A DNA stretch of 64,000 nt from Fasciola hepatica (Eukaryota > Platyhelminthes > Trematoda > Plagiorchiida > Fasciolidae), in contig CANUEZ040000208.1 in NCBI GenBank assembly GCA_948099385.1, forward strand, positions 1,798,001 through 1,862,000. The letters are read 5' to 3'. The notes below the pieces were generated by a model that was not told where the DNA came from, did no database searches, and saw nothing but the letters and a program-made list of their open reading frames with translations. Of this stretch, positions 11,816-22,299 are shown in pieces. Position 1 is the stretch's first letter, and the number at the start of each line of letters is the position of its first letter. Both the position numbers and the translations under genes were made by a program.

Positions 11816-14800
11816 TAATATGATTCTCCATGCAGCTTGAACACTGAACTGACCATTGAAAATGATGGAAGCACTGTACAGCTGTTTGATCCGCTAAGGG
11901 AATCATGAGCATTGCACATGGACAGAGCCCACTCGGAGACACGAACAAGGGTTGGGGTGAACGAATGCCAGTCGAACACCCAAACCACAAGGCTATCCGA
12001 TATGGGTCTGAACGCTTTGTTCAACATATACAATACATGATATAGCACAATCCCCAAATTGGCTTCGGCTTTCGCTTTCGCTTTGAACGGTAACAACCAA
12101 ATTCTCGCACACCGATCCAATCCTATGTTCCATCACTTCTCTATTTATGGGCCTAAGTAAAACCAAGGCATTCCCTTATGAACAATCCACACTGATTGCT
12201 CATACAATGCAATAGAGCAGTAGCAGAGTAGATTTGTATAATATGATTCTCCATGCAGCTTGACCACGGAACTGACCATTGAAAATTATGGAAGCACTGT
12301 ACAGCTGTTTGATCCGCTAAGGGAATCATGAGCATTGCACACGGACAGTGCCCACTCGGAGATACGAACAAGGGTTGGGGTGAACGACTGTCAGTCGAAC
12401 ACCCAAACCACAAGGCTATCCGATATGGGTCTCAACGCTTTGTTCAACATATACACTACATGATATAGCACAATCCCCAAATTGGCTTCGGCTTTCGCTT
12501 TCGCTTTGAACGGTAACAACCAAATTCTCGCACACCGATCCAATCCTATGTTCCATCACTTCTCTATTTATGGGCCTAAGTAAAACCAAGGCATTCCCTT
12601 ATGAACAATCCACACAGATTGCTCATACAATGAAATAGAGCAGTAGCAGAGTAGATTTGTATAATTTGATTCTCCATGCAGCTTGACCACGGAACTGACC
12701 ATTGAAAATTATGAAGCACTGTACAGCTGTTTGATCCGCTAAGGGAATCATGAGCATTGCACATGGACAGAGCCCACTCGGAGACACGAACAAGGGTTGG
12801 AATGAACGATTGTCAATCGAACTCCCAAACCACAAGGCTTTCCGATATGGGTCTCAACGCATTGTTCAACATACACACTACATGATATAGCACAATCCCC
12901 AAATTGGCTTCGGCTTTCGCTTTCGCTTTGAACGGTAACAACCAAATTCTCGCACACCGATCCAATCCTATGTTCCATCACTTCTCTATTTATGGGCCTA
13001 AGTAAAACCAAGGCATTCCCTTATGAACAATCCACACTGATTGCTCATACAATGCAATAGAGCAGTAGCAGAGTAGATTTGTAAATTATGATTCTCCATG
13101 CAGCTTGAACACTGAACTGACCATTGCAAATTATGGAAGCACTGTACAGCTGTTTGATCCGCTAAGGGAATCATGAGCATTGCACATGGACAGAGCACAC
13201 TCGGAGACACGAACAAGGGTTGGGTTGAACGATTGTCAATCGAACACCCAAACCGCAAGGCTATCCGATATGGGTCTCAACGCTTTGTTCCACATGTACA
13301 ATACATGATATAGCACAATCCCCAAATTGGCTGCGGCTTTCGCTTTCGCTTTGAACGGTAACAACCAAATTCTCGCACACCGATCCAATCCTATGTTCCA
13401 TCACTTCTCTATTTATGGGCCTAAGTAAAACCAAGGCATTCCCTTATGAACAATCCACACAGATTGCTCATACAATGCAATAGAGCAGTAGCAGAGTAGA
13501 TTTGTATAATATGATTCGCCATGCAGCTTGAACACGGAAATGACCACTGAAAATTATGGAAACACTGTACAGCTGTTTGATCCGCTAAGGGAATCATGAG
13601 CATTGCACACGGACAGAGCCCACTCGGAGATACGAACAAGGGTTGGGGTGAACGAATGTCAGTCGAACACCCAAACCACAAGGCTATACCATATGGGTCT
13701 CAACGCTTTGTTCAACATATACACTACATGATATAGCACAATCCCCAAATTGGCTTTGGCTTTCGCTTTCGCTTTGAACGGTAACAACCAAATTCTCGCA
13801 CACCGATCCAATCCTATGTTCCATCACTTCTCTATTTATGGGCCAAAGTAAAACCAAGGCATTCCCTTATGAACAATCCACACTGATTGCTCATACAATG
13901 CAATAGAGCAGTAGCAGAGTAGATTTGTATAATATGATTCTCCATGCAGCTTGACCACGGAACTGACCATTGAAAATTATGGAAGCACTGTACAGCTGTT
14001 TGATCCGCTAAGGGAATCATGAGCATTGCACATGGACAGAGCCCACTCGGAGACACGAACAAGGGTTGGGGTGAACGATTGTCAATCGAACACCCAAACC
14101 ACAAGGCTATCCGATATCGGTCTCAACGCTTTGTTCAACATACACACTACATAATATAGCACAATCCCCAAATTGGCTTCGGCTTTCGCTTTCGCATGGA
14201 ACGGTAACAACCAAATTGTCGCACACCGATCCAATCCTATGTTCCATCACTTCTCTATTTATGGGCCTAAGTAAAACCAAGGCATTCCCTTATGAACAAT
14301 CCACACAGATTGCTCATACAATGCAATAGAGCAGTAGCAGAGTAGATTTGTATAATATGATTCTCCATGCAGCTTGAACACGGAAATGACCACTGAAAAT
14401 TATGGAAGCACTGTACAGCTGTTTGATCCGCTAAGGGAATCATGAGCATTGCACACGGACAGAGCCCACTCGGAGATGCGAACAAGGGTTGGGGTGAACG
14501 ATTGTCAGTCGAACAACCAAACCACAAGGCTATCCGATATGGGTCTCAACGCTTTGTTCAACATATACACTACATGATATAGCACAATCCCCAAATTGGC
14601 TTCGGCTTTCGCTTTCGCTTTGAACGGTAACAACCAAATTCTCGCACACCGATCCAATCCTATGTTCCATCACTTCTCTATTTATGGGCCTAAGTAAAAC
14701 CAAGGCATTCCCTTATGAACAATCCACACTGATTGCTCATACAATGCAATAGAGCAGTAGCAGAGTAGATTTGTATAATATGATTCTCCACGCAGCTTGA

Positions 14801-15678
14801 CCACGGAACTGACCATTGAAAATTATGAAGCACTGTACAGCTGTTTGATCCGCTAAGGGAATCATGAGCATTGCACATGGACAGAGCCCACTCGGAGACA
14901 CGAACAGGGGTTGGGGTGAACGATTGTCAATCGAACACCCAAACCACAAGGCTATCCGATATGGGTCTGAACGCTTTGTTCAACATACACACTACATAAT
15001 ATAGCACAATCCCCAAATTGGCTTCGGCTTTCGCTTTCGCTTGGAACGGTAACAACCAAATTCTCGCACACCAATCCAATCCTATGTTCCATCACTTCTC
15101 TATTTATGGGCCTAAGTAAAACCAAGGCATTCCCTTATGAACAATCCACACAGATTGCTCATACAATGCAATAGAGCAGTAGCAGAGTAGATTTGTATAA
15201 TATGATTCTCCATGCAGCTTGACCACGGAACTGACCATTGAAAATTATGGAAGCACTGTACAGCTGTTTGATCCGCTAAGGGAATCATGAGCATTGCACA
15301 TGGACAGCTCCCACTCGGAGACACGAACAAGGGTTGGGGTGAACGAATGTCAGTCGAACACCCAAACCACAAGGCTATCCCATATGGGTCTCAACGCTTT
15401 GTTCAACATATACAATACATGATATAGCACAATCCCCAAATTGGCTTCGGCTTTCGCTTTCGCTTTGAACGGTAACAACCAAATTCTCGCACACCGATCC
15501 AATCCTATGTTCCATCACTTCTCTATTTATGGGCCTAAGTAAAACCAAGGCATTCCCTTATGAACAATCCACACAGATTGCTCATACAATGCAATAGAGC
15601 AGTAGCAGAGTAGATTTGTATAATATGATTCGCCATGCAGCTTGAACACGGAAATGACCACTGAAAATTATGGAAGCA

Positions 15679-15690
15679 CTGTACAGCTGT
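15679..15690. other. Overlapping 8-bp palindromes CTGTACAG / ACAGCTGT
   Basis: CTGTACAGCTGT holds two perfect 8-bp palindromes that share ACAG; the second includes the E-box-type core CAGCTG. It is nearly invariant across the array. Exceptions are CTTTACAGCTGT (17794, 19485, 43580, 46118, 47809), which breaks only the first palindrome, CTGTACCGCTGT (about 32,168, 33,858, 62,181 and 63,871), which breaks both, and one ATTGTACAGC form near 1,293 plus ATTGTACAGC near 23,712, 52,036 and 54,149. No binding protein can be inferred. Confidence 0.6.
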
Positions 15691-15865
15691 TTGATCCGCT
15701 AAGGGAATCATGAGCATTGCACACGGACAGAGCCCACTCGGAGATGCGAACAAGGGTTGGGGTGAACGATTGTCAGTCGAACACCCAAACCACAAGGCTA
15801 TCCGATATGGGTCTCAACGCTTTGTTCAACATATACACTACATGATATAGCACAATCCCCAAATT

Positions 15866-15889
15866 GGCTTCGGCTTTCGCTTTCGCTTT
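15866..15889. repeat. Internal hexamer run, four units
   Basis: Four successive hexamers GGCTTC, GGCTTT, CGCTTT, CGCTTT occupy 15866-15889 of the reference monomer and recur in every monomer examined. Copy number is strikingly stable at four units. Variation is mostly by substitution (GGATTT, GGCTTC to GGCTCC, TTCGCT to TTCACT). One monomer at about 3,615 has a 1-bp insertion (CTTTCAGCTTGG), making it 424 bp. It could be a relic of how the monomer arose or a short pyrimidine-rich protein site. Confidence 0.75.
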
Positions 15890-15897
15890 GAACGGTA
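15881..15897 (+). promoter_or_regulatory. CENP-B-box-like 17-mer (weak match)
   Basis: The 17-mer TTTCGCTTTGAACGGTA, compared with the essential CENP-B box pattern nTTCGnnnnAnnCGGGn, matches TTCG and CGG but has G for the central A and T for the last G: 7 of 9 essential positions. A sister form with CTTGGAACGG is also frequent and has the same score. One such site occurs per monomer in nearly fixed position. Short degenerate matches can arise by chance, and CENP-B itself is not known outside particular lineages, so this is a candidate only. Confidence 0.25.
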
Positions 15898-16600
15898 ACA
15901 ACCAAATTCTCGCACACCGATCCAATCCTATGTTCCATCACTTCTCTATTTATGGGCCTAAGTAAAACCAAGGCATTCCCTTATGAACAATCCACACTGA
16001 TTGCTCATACAATGCAATAGAGCAGTAGCAGAGTAGATTTGTATAATATGATTCTCCATGCAGCTTGACCACGGAACTGACCATTGAAAATTATGGAAGC
16101 ACTGTACAGCTGTTTGATCCGCTAAGGGAATCATGAGCATTGCACATGGACAGAGCCCACTCGGAGACACGAACAAGGATTGGGGTGAACGATTGTCAAT
16201 CGAACACCCAAACCACAAGGCTATCCGATATGGGTCTCAACGCTTTGTTCAACATACACACTACATAATATAGCACAATCCCCAAATTGGCTTCGGCTTT
16301 CGCTTTCGCTTGGAACGGTAACAACCAAATTCTCGCACACCAATCCAATCCTATGTTCCATCACTTCTCTATTTATGGGCCTAAGTAAAACCAAGGCATT
16401 CCCTTATGAACAATCCACACAGATTGCTCATACAATGCAATAGAGCAGTAGCAGAGTAGATTTGTATAATATGATTCTCCATGCAGCTTGACCACGGAAC
16501 TGACCATTGAAAATTATGGAAGCACTGTACAGCTGTTTGATCCGCTAAGGGAATCATGAGCATTGCACATGGACAGAGCCCACTCGGAGACACGAACAAG

Positions 16601-16637
16601 GGTTGGGGTGAACGATTGTCAATCGAACACCCAAACC
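16601..16637. other. 37-bp dyad (cruciform/hairpin candidate), inner stem perfect
   Basis: Outer arms GGTTGGGGTG (16601-16610) and CACCCAAACC (16628-16637) pair at 9 of 10 positions. An AA/AA internal loop follows, then inner arms CGATT and AATCG pair 5 of 5 around a GTC loop. The dyad is present in some form in every monomer I checked, and this is one of its best-paired versions. At least 28 monomers carry the perfect inner arms. None of those I found lies before about 8.8 kb. It could be a protein-binding dyad, a cruciform site or a fold in a satellite transcript; none of these is demonstrated. Confidence 0.7.
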
Positions 16638-16936
16638 ACAAGGTTATCCGATATGGGTCTCAACGCTTTGTTCAACATACAAACTACATAATATAGCACA
16701 ATCCCCAAATTGGCTTCGGCTTTCGCTTTCGCTTTGAACGGTAACAACCAAATTCTCGCACACCGATCCAATCCTATGTTCCATCACTTCTCTATTTATG
16801 GGCCTAAGTAAAACCAAGGCATTCCCTTATGAACAATCCACACTGATTGCTCATACAATGCAATAGAGCAGTAGCAGAGTAGATTTGTATAATATGATTC
16901 TCCATGCAGCTTGAACACTGAACTGACCGTTGGAAA

Positions 16937-19900
16937 TTATGGAAGCACTGTACAGCTGTTTGATCCGCTAAGGGAATCATGAGCATTGCACACGGACAGA
17001 GCCCACTCGGAGATGCGAACAAGGGTTGGGGTGAACGATTGTCAGTCGAACACCCAAACCACAAGGCTATCCGATATGGGTCTCAACGCTTTGTTCAACA
17101 TATACACTACATGATATAGCACAATCCCCAAATTGGCTTCGGCTTTCGCTTTCGCTTTGAACGGTAACAACCAAATTCTCGCACACCGATCCAATCCTAT
17201 GTTCCATCACTTCTCTATTTATGGGCCTAAGTAAAACCAAGGCATTCCCTTATGAACAATCCACACTGATTGCTCATACAATGCAATAGAGCAGTAGCAG
17301 AGTAGATTTGTATAATATGATTCTCCATGCAGCTTGACCACGGAACTGACCATTGAAAATTATGGAAGCACTGTACAGCTGTTTGATCCGCTAAGGGAAT
17401 CATGAGCATTGCACATGGACAGAGCCCACTCGGAGACACGAACAAGGATTGGGGTGAACGATTGTCAATCGAACACCCAAACCACAAGGCTATCCGATAT
17501 GGGTCTCAACGCTTTGTTCAACATACACACTACATAATATAGCACAATCCCCAAATTGGCTTCGGCTTTCGCTTTCGCTTGGAACGGTAACAACCAAATT
17601 CTCGCACACCAATCCAATCCTATGTTCCATCACTTCTCTATTTATGGGCCTAAGTAAAACCAAGGCATTCCCTTATGAACAATCCACACAGATTGCTCAT
17701 ACAATGCAATAGAGCAGTAGCAGAGTAGATTTGTATAATATGATTCTCCATGCAGCTTGACCACGGAACTGACCATTGAAAATTATGGAAGCACTTTACA
17801 GCTGTTTGATCCGCTAAGGGAATCATGAGCATTGCACATGGACAGAGCCCACTCGGAGACACGAACAAGGGTTGGGGTGAACGATTGTCAATCGAACACC
17901 CAAACCACAAGGATATCCGATATGGGTCTCAACGCTTTGTTCAACATACAAACTACATAATATAGCACAATCCCCAAATTGGCTTCGGCTTTCGCTTTCG
18001 CTTGGAACGGTAACAACCAAATTCTCGCACACCGATCCAATCCTATGTTCCATCACTTCTCTATTTATGGGCCTAAGTAAAACCAAGGCATTCCCTTATG
18101 AACAATCCACACTGATTGCTCATACAATGCAATAGAGCAGTAGCAGAGTAGATTTGTATAATATGATTCTCCATGCAGCTTGACCACGGAACTGAACATT
18201 GAAAATTATGAAGCACTGTACAGCTGTTTTATCCGCTAAGGGAATCATGAGCATTGCACATGGACAGAGCCCACTCGGAGACACGAACAAGGGTTGGGGT
18301 GAACGAATGCCAGTCGAACACCCAAACCACAAGGCTATCCGATATGGGTCTGAACGCTTTGTTCAACATATACACTACATGATATAGCACAATCCCCAAA
18401 TTGGCTTCGGCTTTCGCTTTCGCTTGGAACGGTAACAACCAAATTCTCGCACACCGATCCAATCCTATGTTCCATCACTTCTCTATTTATGGGCCTAAGT
18501 AAAACCAAGGCATTCCCTTATGAACAATCCACACAGATTGCTCATACAATGCAATAGAGCAGTAGCAGAGTAGATTTGTATAATATGATTCGCCATGCAG
18601 CTTGAACACGGAAATGACCACTGAAAATTATGGAAGCACTGTACAGCTGTTTGATCCGCTAAGGGAATCATGAGCATTGCACACGGACAGAGCCCACTCG
18701 GAGATGCGAACAAGGGTTGGGGTGAACGATTGTCAGTCGAACACCCAAACCACAAGGCTATCCGATATGGGTCTCAACGCTTTGTTCAACATATACACTA
18801 CATGATATAGCACAATCCCCAAATTGGCTTCGGCTTTCGCTTTCGCTTTGAACGGTAACAACCAAATTCTCGCACACCGATCCAATCCTATGTTCCATCA
18901 CTTCTCTATTTATGGGCCTAAGTAAAACCAAGGCATTCCCTTATGAACAATCCACACTGATTGCTCATACAATGCAATAGAGCAGTAGCAGAGTAGATTT
19001 GTATAATATGATTCTCCATGCAGCTTGACCACGGAACTGACCATTGAAAATTATGGAAGCACTGTACAGCTGTTTGATCCGCTAAGGGAATCATGAGCAT
19101 TGCACATGGACAGAGCCCACTCGGAGACACGAACAAGGATTGGGGTGAACGATTGTCAATCGAACACCCAAACCACAAGGCTATCCGATATGGGTCTCAA
19201 CGCTTTGTTCAACATACACACTACATAATATAGCACAATCCCCAAATTGGCTTCGGCTTTCGCTTTCGCTTGGAACGGTAACAACCAAATTCTCGCACAC
19301 CAATCCAATCCTATGTTCCATCACTTCTCTATTTATGGGCCTAAGTAAAACCAAGGCATTCCCTTATGAACAATCCACACAGATTGCTCATACAATGCAA
19401 TAGAGCAGTAGCAGAGTAGATTTGTATAATATGATTCTCCATGCAGCTTGACCACGGAACTGACCATTGAAAATTATGGAAGCACTTTACAGCTGTTTGA
19501 TCCGCTAAGGGAATCATGAGCATTGCACATGGACAGAGCCCACTCGGAGACACGAACAAGGGTTGGGGTGAACGATTGTCAATCGAACACCCAAACCACA
19601 AGGTTATCCGATATGGGTCTCAACGCTTTGTTCAACATACAAACTACATAATATAGCACAATCCCCAAATTGGCTTCGGCTTTCGCTTTCGCTTGGAACG
19701 GTAACAACCAAATTCTCGCACACCGATCCAATCCTATGTTCCATCACTTCTCTATTTATGGGCCTAAGTAAAACCAAGGCATTCCCTTATGAACAATCCA
19801 CACTGATTGCTCATACAATGCAATAGAGCAGTAGCAGAGTAGATTTGTATAATATGATTCTCCATGCAGCTTGACCACGGAACTGAACATTGAAAATTAT

Positions 19901-20091
19901 GAAGCACTGTACAGCTGTTTTATCCGCTAAGGGAATCATGAGCATTGCACATGGACGGAGCCCACTCGGAGACACGAACAAGGGTTGGGGTGAACGAATG
20001 CCAGTCGAACACCCAAACCACAAGGCTATCCGATATGGGTCTGAACGCTTTGTTCAACATATACACTACATGATATAGCACAATCCCCAAA
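16937..20091. repeat. Tetrameric tandem duplication (1,691-bp offset)
   Basis: About 16,937-18,400 recurs at about 18,628-20,091, an offset of 1,691 bp (three 423-bp monomers and one 422-bp monomer). Shared markers are AACAAGGATTGGGG (17,441; 19,132), CACTTTACAGCTG (17,794; 19,485) and GCTGTTTTATCCGC (18,232; 19,923). Differences include AAGGATATCC against AAGGTTATCC and GGACAGAG against GGACGGAG. The block is repeated in the second 28-kb copy (45.3-48.4 kb). Confidence 0.8.
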
Positions 20092-22299
20092 TCGGCTCCG
20101 GCTTTCGCTTTCGCTTTGAACGGTAACAACCAAATTCTCGCACACCGATCCAATCCTATGTTCCATCACTTCTCCATTAATGGGCCTAAGTAAAACCAAG
20201 GCATTCCCTTATGAACAATCCACACAGATTGCTCATACAATGCAATAGAGCAGTAGCAGAGTAGATTTGTATAATATGATTCTCCATGCAGCTTGAACAC
20301 TGAACTGACCATTGAAAATTATGGAAGCACTGTACAGCTGTTTGATCCGCTAAGGGAATCATGAGCATTGCACATGGACAGAGCCCACTCGGATACAGGA
20401 ACAAGGGTTGGGGTGAACGAATGCCAGTCGAACACCCAAACCACAAGGCTATCCGATATGGGTCTAAACGCTTTGTTCCACATATACAATACATGATATA
20501 GCGCAATCCCCAAATTGGCTTCGGCTTTCGCTTTTGCTTTGAACGGTAACAACCAAATTCTCGCACACCGATCCAATCCTATGTTCCATCACTTCTCTAT
20601 TTATGGGCCTAAGTAAAACCAAGGCATTCCCTTATGAACAATCCACACAGATTGCTCATACAATGCAATAGAGCAGTAGCAGAGTAGATTTGTATAATAT
20701 GATTCGCCATGCAGCTTGAACACGGAAATGACCATTGAAAATTATGGAAGCACTGTACAGCTGTTTGATCCGCTAAGGGAATCATGAGCATTGCACATGG
20801 ACAGCTCCCACTCGGAAACACGAACAAGGGTTGGGGTGAACGATTGTCAGTCGAACACCCAAACCACAAGGCTATCCGATATGGGTCTCAACGCTTTGTT
20901 CAACATATACACTACATGATATAGCACAATCCCCAAATTGGCTTCGGCTTTCGCTTTCACTTTGAACGGTAACAACCAAATTCTCGCACACCGATCCAAT
21001 CCTATGTTCCATCACTTCTCTATTTATGGGCCTAAGTAAAAGCAAGGCATTCCCTTATGAACAATCCACACAGATTGCTCATACAATGAAATAGAGCAGT
21101 AGCAGAGTAGATTTGTATAATATGATTCTCCATGCAGCTTGACCACGGAACTGAACATTGAAAATTATGAAGCACTGTACAGCTGTTTGATCCGCTAAGG
21201 GAATCATGAGCATTGCACATGGACAGAGCCCACTCGGAGACACGAACAAGGGTTGGGGTGAACGAATGTCAGTCGAACACCCAAACCACAAGGCTATCCC
21301 ATATGGGTCTGAACGCTTTGTTCAACATATACACTACATGATATAGCACAATCCCCAAATCGGCTCCGGCTTTCGCTTTCGCTTTGAACGGTAACAACCA
21401 AATTCTCGCACACCGATCCAATCCTATGTTCCATCACTTCTCTATTTATGGGCCTAAGTAAAACCAAGGCATTCCCTTATGAACAATCCACACAGATTGC
21501 TCATACAATGCAATAGAGCAGTAGCAGAGTAGATTTGTATAATATGATTCGCCATGCAGCTTGAACACGGAAATGACCATTGAAAATTATGGAAGCACTG
21601 TACAGCTGTTTGATCCGCTAAGGGAATCATGAGCATTGCACATGGACAGCTCCCACTCGGAAACACGAACAAGGGTTGGGGTGAACGATTGTCAGTCGAA
21701 CACCCAAACCACAAGGCTATCCGATATGGGTCTCAACGCTTTGTTCAACATATACACTACATGATATAGCACAATCCCCAAATTGGCTTCGGCTTTCGCT
21801 TTCGCTTTGAACGGTAACAACCAAATTCTCGCACACCGATCCAATCCTATGTTCCATCACTTCTCTATTTATGGGCCTAAGTAAAACCAAGGCATTCCCT
21901 TATGAACAATCCACACTGATTGCTCATACAATGAAATAGAGCAGTAGCAGAGTAGATTTGTATAATATGATTCTCCATGCAGCTTGACCACGGAACTGAC
22001 CATTGAAAATTATGGAAGCACTGTACAGCTGTTTGATCCGCTAAGGGAATCATGAGCATTGCACATGGACAGAGCCCACTCGGAGACACGAACAAGGGTT
22101 GGGGTGAACGAATGTCAGTCGAACACCCAAACCACAAGGCTATCCCATATGGGTCTGAACGCTTTGTTCAACATATACACTACATGATATAGCACAATCC
22201 CCAAATCGGCTTCGGCTTTCGCTTTCGCTTTGAACGGTAACAACCAAATTCTCGCACACCGATCCAATCCTATGTTCCATCACTTCTCTATTTATGGGC

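Larger units (their letters stand above)
1..13420. repeat. Variant zone 1: mixed, more divergent monomers
   Basis: This zone carries variants rare elsewhere: AAATGATCATTG (window start, 846, 5,075, 6,344, 8,462), GAATGCCAGTCG, CCCATATCGGTCTGAACG, CTGAAGGCTTTG, TAATTTGATTCTCC and CCCTAATGAAC. P and Q types alternate irregularly, with several embedded short higher-order blocks. Local duplicates differ from each other more than the copies of the 28-kb duplication further on, so this looks like the older part of the window. I see no gene or insertion in it. Confidence 0.7.
15541..15963. repeat. Reference monomer (423 bp) used to describe the unit
   Basis: This is a full-length monomer in an arbitrary phase beginning after GGGCCTAAGT. 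Hand count gives 104 C and 84 G (44% G+C) and 16 CpG, a CpG observed/expected ratio of about 0.78. In order it holds: a 5-bp inverted repeat CAATC/GATTG (15565-15580); an AGCAGTAGCAGAGTAG stretch; the main subfamily-diagnostic site (here GAACACGGAAATG, type R); overlapping palindromes CTGTACAG and ACAGCTGT (15679-15690); a second variable site after ACTCGG; a 37-bp dyad (15755-15791); a third variable site at TATCCGATATGG; the near-palindrome CCAAATTGG; a hexamer run (15866-15889); a CENP-B-box-like site (15881-15897); and a conserved tail from CTCGCACACCGATCC to CTATTTATGGGCC. The length is 3 x 141, so frames stay in phase across monomers, yet none is open throughout. Confidence 0.95.
13421..22299. 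repeat. Variant zone 2: R-type and perfect-dyad monomers
   Basis: R-type monomers (ATTCGCC or ATTCTCC followed by GAACACGGAAATGACC) occur near 13.42, 14.27, 15.54, 18.50, 20.61 and 21.45 kb. They are interleaved with P-type monomers carrying CGATTGTCAATCG. Linked variants are GCACACGGACAG, CGGAGATGCGAAC and GGACAGCTCCC. This combination is confined to this zone and to 41.7-50.2 kb, which is its duplicate plus the hexameric block. No gene or foreign insertion is seen. Confidence 0.75.

Noticed and set aside
15679..15690. E-box (CAGCTG) as a promoter element
   Set aside because: A 6-bp match in a palindromic context is expected by chance, and no transcription start, TATA box with spacing, or gene is associated with it.
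15755..15791. Pol III B-box or tRNA-derived origin (GGTT...TCGA resemblance)
   Set aside because: The stretch does not fit the B-box pattern and no A-box or cloverleaf can be drawn around it, so a tRNA or SINE origin is not supported.
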